A stretch of DNA of 64,000 bases, from NCBI GenBank assembly GCA_021399435.1, contig JAJTUP010000014.1:434001-498000 (forward strand), written 5' to 3'. The notes under the pieces are model-generated. The model was not told the origin of the DNA, searched no databases, and worked only from the letters and a program-made list of their open reading frames with translations. Numbering within the stretch: position 1 is the first letter of the stretch; the number at the start of each line of letters is the position of its first letter. Shown here piece after piece: positions 58,647-64,000 of this stretch. Source of the DNA: Diaporthe sp. PMI_573. Lineage: Eukaryota > Ascomycota > Sordariomycetes > Diaporthales > Diaporthaceae. The position numbers were made by a program, and so were the translations under genes.

Positions 58647-61600
58647 ATGAACACCTCTCGTTTGCATGACCAAGGAATGCCCAATGAGAGTGCCGTTTCA
58701 ACGGAGAGCGAGGTCGATATTCTCCGACTCCAAGTTGTTCAAGAGCAGCAACCCTCCGAGTCCTTTGCAAATGGCGCGCCGGCAAACAAAGAGATTATGC
58801 AAAGTTCCACGCGCATCGACGCCGCAGCAATTCCGAACACACACTGCCGCGAAACTGGCCTGAGCCATACCAACCTCCTCGAATTTGGAATACAAATATG
58901 TCCGAAATGCAACGTTATCATCCAGAATGATGGCGTTCGATTTTCTCAGGCCGTTAGAAGCGTCTCTAAAGAAGTGGGGTCGGTTGAACCCGTAGCAATT
59001 GTCAAAGAGGGTGCCAGTGGAGAAGTTTTGAATCTCTTGGGAGAGCTCAGCCGAGGTGTTGAGTCCCTGGCAGCTGTGGCACAGTGTTGGCGACAGGAAC
59101 ACGATGAAGCGAAAGCCAAGAGGGAAGTAGGGGAAAAGGAGGAAGCCATCAGGGCACAGGCGGAGGAGGCTGCTGAAAAGAAGGATTCTGGTGAGGAAAA
59201 ATCTGCAAAAGAGGTTGCAGCTGACAACTTCATCCATCAAATCGAGTTTCGAGACGAAGCGGACGTCATGTTGGGTAGGGAAACGCGCAAGGCCCCTCTT
59301 GACATTCTCGAAGTCAAACAAGCACCAGTCGGCGGTGCAGTCGCCATTATCAGCAACATCATAAAGACAAATATTCCGGAAGACCGCTTTCGAAATTCGT
59401 GGGACAGTGAGAGAATCATGAAAGCCGGAATTCTTGGCAATCCCAACGTGGAGGTTATCTCTTTCAGACAAACCATGCAGTTGAAGTCTGTGCCACTCAT
59501 CAAGGTCTTGCAAAAAGTGGTCAAATACTACCCTGGGATCAATCTCCAAGGGCAAGAGCTCTATTTGGACGCACCATTCCATCTCCTGGCTCACCATATG
59601 CCGGAGCTCAAAAAGTTCCGGGATTTGTTTGTGCCAAATTTCACTACGATAGCGCAACTCCACGCGAGCAATGATGAAGTCACAACCCCCAAGTCCGGAT
59701 CAGTGATTCGGAACACGGAAGAAGATGAGCACAGCGAGATCACTCTAAGGCATGTGGATACAATACTCAAGTTCATGAGAACCGATTACATATACAGTCA
59801 GGAGCTTGAAGAAGAGCTGGCGCGGCATAGTCTTGATCAGCCTTTATGCACCTTCTCTATGCTCTGGCTCCTGTACAAGCCCGGCACCACAGTCTATGTC
59901 AGCTCGTCAGCCGGAGTCGAGGCTTTTGTCATTTCAAAAGTCGAAGCCGATGCATCGCTCTACGAACGGTCAAACTTCACCATGGAGCCAACAACCATCA
60001 GTTTGACTCTTTGGCATCTCACTTTCGACGGGACGTTCGTGCGAAGGCAGACGCGGTACGAGATCATTGGTTCCTTCGAAGGCCCAAGACCAATTGCAGA
60101 CCTCAAGGTCGTGCCTGCGGCGTTTGCAGACAAAGTGGATCAGGGGAAGACCAGGGACTGGCTTGTTCAGCTCGGGCGCAAGTGGTACGGCCTGCTTCGA
60201 GGAGCGCCGCAGCAACACTACGTCGGCGAAACCATGGGTCCTGGTCGAAGGAAGAAGGCAAGTGACGCCAATTTTGAATTTTCCAAACAGATTGGCATCC
60301 ACTGACCGAGAATTAGCTGGATACTCGTGTCGTCATTGACAACGACTCGTACTTGAGGACGCAAATTGGTGGGAGCGGGGGGTACGCCTACGGCGTGAAC
60401 GACATGGGGGAGGATCCTAAGTGGTGCCCCTGCAACAAATGTCAAGGGTTGCGACCACACCCTTCCAAAGGATTCCCATGGGCAGAGTACGATGTCATCA
60501 ATCCCGCTGAGGTAGAGTCCTTGGAGCTTCCCGAGGGCGGAAATAGAGACACCATGCACCGCTACATTCTGTGCAGTCACCAGCTCTGGGGCTTTGTCCT
60601 GAAATCCCGGGAATGGGGTAATTACTACTCAATCAATTTCCCTTGCTGGTCATGCAACTAATATTTTGTGTGTTTCAGAATCATTGAACGTTGCGAATTG
60701 TGAAGAACCGAGGATCAATTCGAGCGCGATCGATGCTCTGGTTATGAGCGACGAAAGGAAGAGAATGATCAAAGCCATTGTACAGAAGCATACCGTGACA
60801 GGAATCAGACCTGTAAAATCTGAGCGAAATTGGGGTGCAGACTTCATTGAGAGCAAGGGTGATGGACAATTGTTCTTGCTTCACGGAGGGCCAGGAGTTG
60901 GAAAGACATTCGTATGTGACAGCTTTCCATTGAGAGATATCATGAAACTTCATCTAACTTGAGAGTAGACTGCCGGCATGTCCAAATCTTCGCTTCGGTC
61001 GTGTGGAATGGGATGCTAACCTGTGGTGTTAGAGTGTATATCTGAGCTGATCGGTCGTCCTCTCCTATCTCTCACTTCAGCCGACATTGGAAGCGACGAA
61101 GCAGTGATGGAGATAAACTTGTCCAGTTGGTTCAAACTTGCCGAAGCTTGGGGCGCTGTCATGCTGCTTGACGAAGCAGATGTCTGGCTGGAGAGAAGAA
61201 TGGTCTCTGACCTGAAGAGGAACAGCTTGGTAGCTGGTAATAGTTCCCGGTCTTCGAAAACTCAGCCCCTGCTAACACTGGGTAATATTCAGTATTTCTC
61301 AGATGCCTGGAATACTACAGAGGCATCATGTTCTTGACCACTAACCGAGTCGGGACCTTCGATGACGCCTTCGTTTCGAGAATACACCTTGCAATCTACT
61401 ACGAGGATCTTGGAGAGAAGGAGCGCCAGCAGATATGGAAACAATTCTTCGCCAAACTCGAAAAGGAGCGCAAGGACGAAATCATGGTGGAGTCGCGAGC
61501 AAAGCAATACGTTCTCAACGACTCTGAAATGCGGAAGATCCCCTGGAACGGCCGGGAGATCCGAAACGGTAAGCAGCTGCCTAAACCAAGACTGCCTGAT

Positions 61601-61836
61601 CCTATAACTGACAAATACGTCCTGTAGCTTTCCAGACAGCTGTATCACTGGCGGAGTACCGCTTTCACTGTGAAGGTGGAAAGGAAGATGGCCAGGAGAT
61701 GGCTGTTTTGGACAAAATGGACTTCGAACAAGTCTGCCAGATGTCTGTGGACTTTAAGAAATACTTGAAGGCTGTTCATGGGGCAGATATTCAAGATAGG
61801 GCGATGAAAGAGAGGATTCGGGCTCCTGTAGAATGA
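58647..61836 (+). CDS. Large AAA+ ATPase (DUF7025-AAA fungal family)
   Basis: Predicted 946-residue AAA+ ATPase, in seven exons: 58647-60257, 60317-60617, 60679-60911, 60969-60975, 61033-61236, 61293-61568, 61628-61836. The N-terminus includes an acidic coiled coil (about 170-205) and a DUF7025-like beta-rich region (LWLLYKPGTTVYVSS, ISLTLWHLTFDG). The AAA domain has Walker A HGGPGVGKT (about 706-714), Walker B VMLLDEADVW (about 760) and sensor 1 FLTTNRVGTFDDAF with SRIHLAIYYEDL. Introns 1 and 4 are GC-AG; the fourth exon is a 7-nt micro-exon (ACTGCCG) that completes GKTF-TAE-CISELIG. Relatives are uncharacterised fungal AAA ATPases related to BCS1/26S-type modules. Divergent from the STAND-like gene. 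Confidence 0.85.
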
Positions 61837-62043
61837 GATATATCGTCTGGTGGAATGGCTCTCTTAACATGTAGAAGGGATTACGCATGCCAAGAGCTGC
61901 CTCTATACACGCTAGCCAAGAAGCGTCATGTGAAAGAATGAAGATGGGAAGAAAGATAAAGGCATCCAAGACATGTCCAACCATTCTCTGGGCCTTGTCC
62001 AATACTATTCCCGCAGGCTTGGGCGTCTCGGTCCTAGCCTCGC

Positions 62044-63397
62044 TCAGGTAACAGGCATCCCGCCAGGAAGTTCGTCCATCCCTTGTACGATGTCAGCCTT
62101 CAACTGTACAACATATAGTCAACAATTCCAGGATCGAGGAACAACTTACATCCATCGACATCTTCATGAACAAATTGTGGCATGGTGCACTTTATCGCAT
62201 CAGCAGCCGACTGTCGGGTGAGTTCACTGCAGACGTCTCCTGTGCAACGCTTGTCAAGGGCCCGTTGGAGTGCGTCACCCTTCCAGCCGAAGAGATAGTC
62301 TCCGTGTTGGGAGTGTCCAGTTCTGTATCAATTCCAAAGAATCACTGCTCAGTTAAGTATTCACAAGAGAGTAGTGGGTCGGAGAGTTGCAACTCACGCG
62401 TCGCCAGTCGAGTATACGAAGGGCTGGCTGCCATCTTCAGGCCAGATATTTGGGTCATTGAAGGGCGTCGTGTCCCACATGACTTCGTACATCAACTGCG
62501 GAAGGCGCACAGGGTGTGTTGAAGGACAGGCCCCGGTCGACTCGAAGGATCCCGTGCTGGGGTACGCGACGTGTGCCTTGTGGTCTGGGCTGTCGGTGTT
62601 TTTGCCATCCCAGCACCTATGCCATGGGTCAGTCATTTGAGAGATAATCGCGGACATGGATTGAGCTTCACGTACGTTGGAAATGTGATCGTTGTCCTGA
62701 TGCCGCCACCGCACTGGCCCTCGGGCAGGGAGGTGGTATCGCTACCTGTGCAAGGAGCGCCGCCAAATGGATTCTGCTGCATGTTGCTGAAGCAGCGATG
62801 GCAGATCTGCTTTTGCTGTCCCTGGGGGCTCCTCAAGGTTGGGTCGCCCACAAGCATACGGAAGCCCTAAGACATCTCTGTTAAAAATAGTTCGTGTTCC
62901 TCAGACGGAATGTTATCATGAATGGGTGGAGCACTCACAGGTTTGAAGGCAGTGACTGTCGTTTTACCATCGTAAGGGGGGATGTAGTATACTGTGATGC
63001 CGCCATCTCCACCCTCCAGCCCCAGGTTTACCATCTGAGGTACCCTCATGTATGTGCCGTTCCTCGCCCTGAAGTACAGGTTCGCTGTCCAGTAGTTGGA
63101 GAAGTCTTCGCTGAACGTGCAAGAGGTACAGGTAGACTCCACCGAGGGGTCGAATTCGACGGGCGTCATGGTTGCATTGAACGAGTTGCCGCCCACTATC
63201 TGGTGATTGTGAGAGGATTGTATCCTTCCGGGCTCGACCAAGGGGTCGGCTCGCTGGATAACGAGACGGGAGCATTCGAAGCGCATCATTGCTGCGGTAG
63301 CACAGCAGCCATCGGGCGGTGTGAACTGGGCTGCCACATTGTGGAGGCTCAGAAGAGCGGATGCCAGGTAGATGAGGTTCATCTTCGTTTGCAGCAT
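62044..63397 (-). CDS. DUF1996 secreted protein
   Basis: 359 residues in five exons (minus): 63397-62939, 62866-62676, 62616-62398, 62322-62150, 62081-62044. All four introns are GT-AG (72, 59, 75, 68 nt) and phases match. Signal peptide [18 protein letters not shown] (an ATG five codons earlier is taken as the start). DUF1996 features are [53 protein letters not shown] and [13 protein letters not shown]. After the short third intron comes [15 protein letters not shown], then [18 protein letters not shown], and the end is [14 protein letters not shown]. The many cysteines suggest an extracellular or wall location. Function of the family is unclear; some members carry WSC domains, but not this one. 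Confidence 0.9.
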
Positions 63398-64000
63398 TAC
63401 GACTTATTCGGGCAAATGCTTCAAGGTAGCTAGGAAGGAGTTCACCACCATGAGACAAGGGACAGCAGGCCGTCTTTTAAACATAGCTCCCAGGAAATAA
63501 TTCCGCCACCATGTTGTCTGAAGTCCCCTTTTCCAGTTGGATTAAGCAGGAATATCATCCGCAGTTTTTGAACATTTGCAACTGCCGTTCAACAGATCGA
63601 CTCTGCCGCCGCGTCTATATCAGCGGGTAAAATGGTTGAGTCGGCTGGAGTGGAGAGGATATAAGTTGATTGGCCACTCAATATATTTGAGGTAACATCT
63701 CAGAGTGACAAGCTGTACAGATTCAGAAATAGTCACAGATCCTCACCTGGGCGTACCAAAAGATATTCGGTCGGATAATTTGAGTTGCCCTCTATTGTGC
63801 TAAGAATATCACAACTGCTGCGTGGTATTGCCACCATAGCCAGGGCTTGCTCCCCAAATGGATTACATCTGGCACATGTCACAGGTCCACTTCAGTATGG
63901 TCACAATCTGAACTTATGGTCAATCCAAACTCAAGGGTGCTTGGAAAGGAGATGTGGTTATGGAGGTAGATGTCAGGATTGTGCTCGGCCAATTCACAAC
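63398..64000. other. Intergenic, no gene seen
   Basis: Promoter side of the DUF1996 gene; a TTTAAAAG on the minus strand near 63475 may act as its TATA element. No further ORF. Confidence 0.4.

Overview
The window is nuclear DNA of a filamentous ascomycete (Pezizomycotina, probably Sordariomycetes). The signs are short introns (about 47-160 nt) with CTAAC/CTGAC branch sites close to the 3' AG, a Zn2Cys6 activator, HET-domain and DUF3176 genes, a fungal TAF1/Arp4/MADS complement, and a broken HET gene whose two stop codons look like RIP damage (CpA to TpA). I cannot name the species. All gene models were joined by hand from exon phase and splice sites; none was checked against RNA data.

Left part (1-26.7 kb), mostly metabolic and housekeeping genes: a 5'-truncated class I/II aminotransferase; a GPI-anchored yapsin-type aspartic protease; a relic of a carotenoid-oxygenase-like gene; a class II ketose-bisphosphate aldolase; a malate/L-lactate dehydrogenase-family oxidoreductase with an apparent one-base insertion; a Zn2Cys6 factor divergent from it; a mitochondrial D-Ala-D-Ala ligase-like ATP-grasp protein; a DUF3176 membrane protein with an apparent missing base; a secreted amidohydrolase; Arp4; a DSD1-type D-serine ammonia-lyase; and intronless TAF1.

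Middle (26.7-37.4 kb): an unusually long gene-free interval (about 6.5 kb) with minisatellites separates TAF1 from an RlmA/MEF2-type MADS-box factor. It probably holds that gene's long promoter and pyrimidine-rich leader. A poorly understood gene or relic follows.

Right part (37.4-64 kb), accessory in character: a HET pseudogene, a TRI14/SMP-30-like secreted protein, two orphan low-complexity ORFs, a trypsin-like serine protease divergent from a tail-anchored fungal protein, a small secreted cysteine-containing protein, an SDR, a STAND-like protein without a Walker A lysine divergent from a large AAA+ ATPase, and a DUF1996 secreted protein. The protease/tail-anchored pair and the STAND-like/AAA+ pair, close to the HET relic, resemble fungal allorecognition or innate-immunity loci. 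This is a hypothesis from domain content and layout only.

The most unusual structural signal is in the splicing: four introns in three genes are best explained by GC-AG boundaries. One of them borders a 7-nt micro-exon that supplies the Thr-Ala-Glu following the AAA+ Walker A motif.
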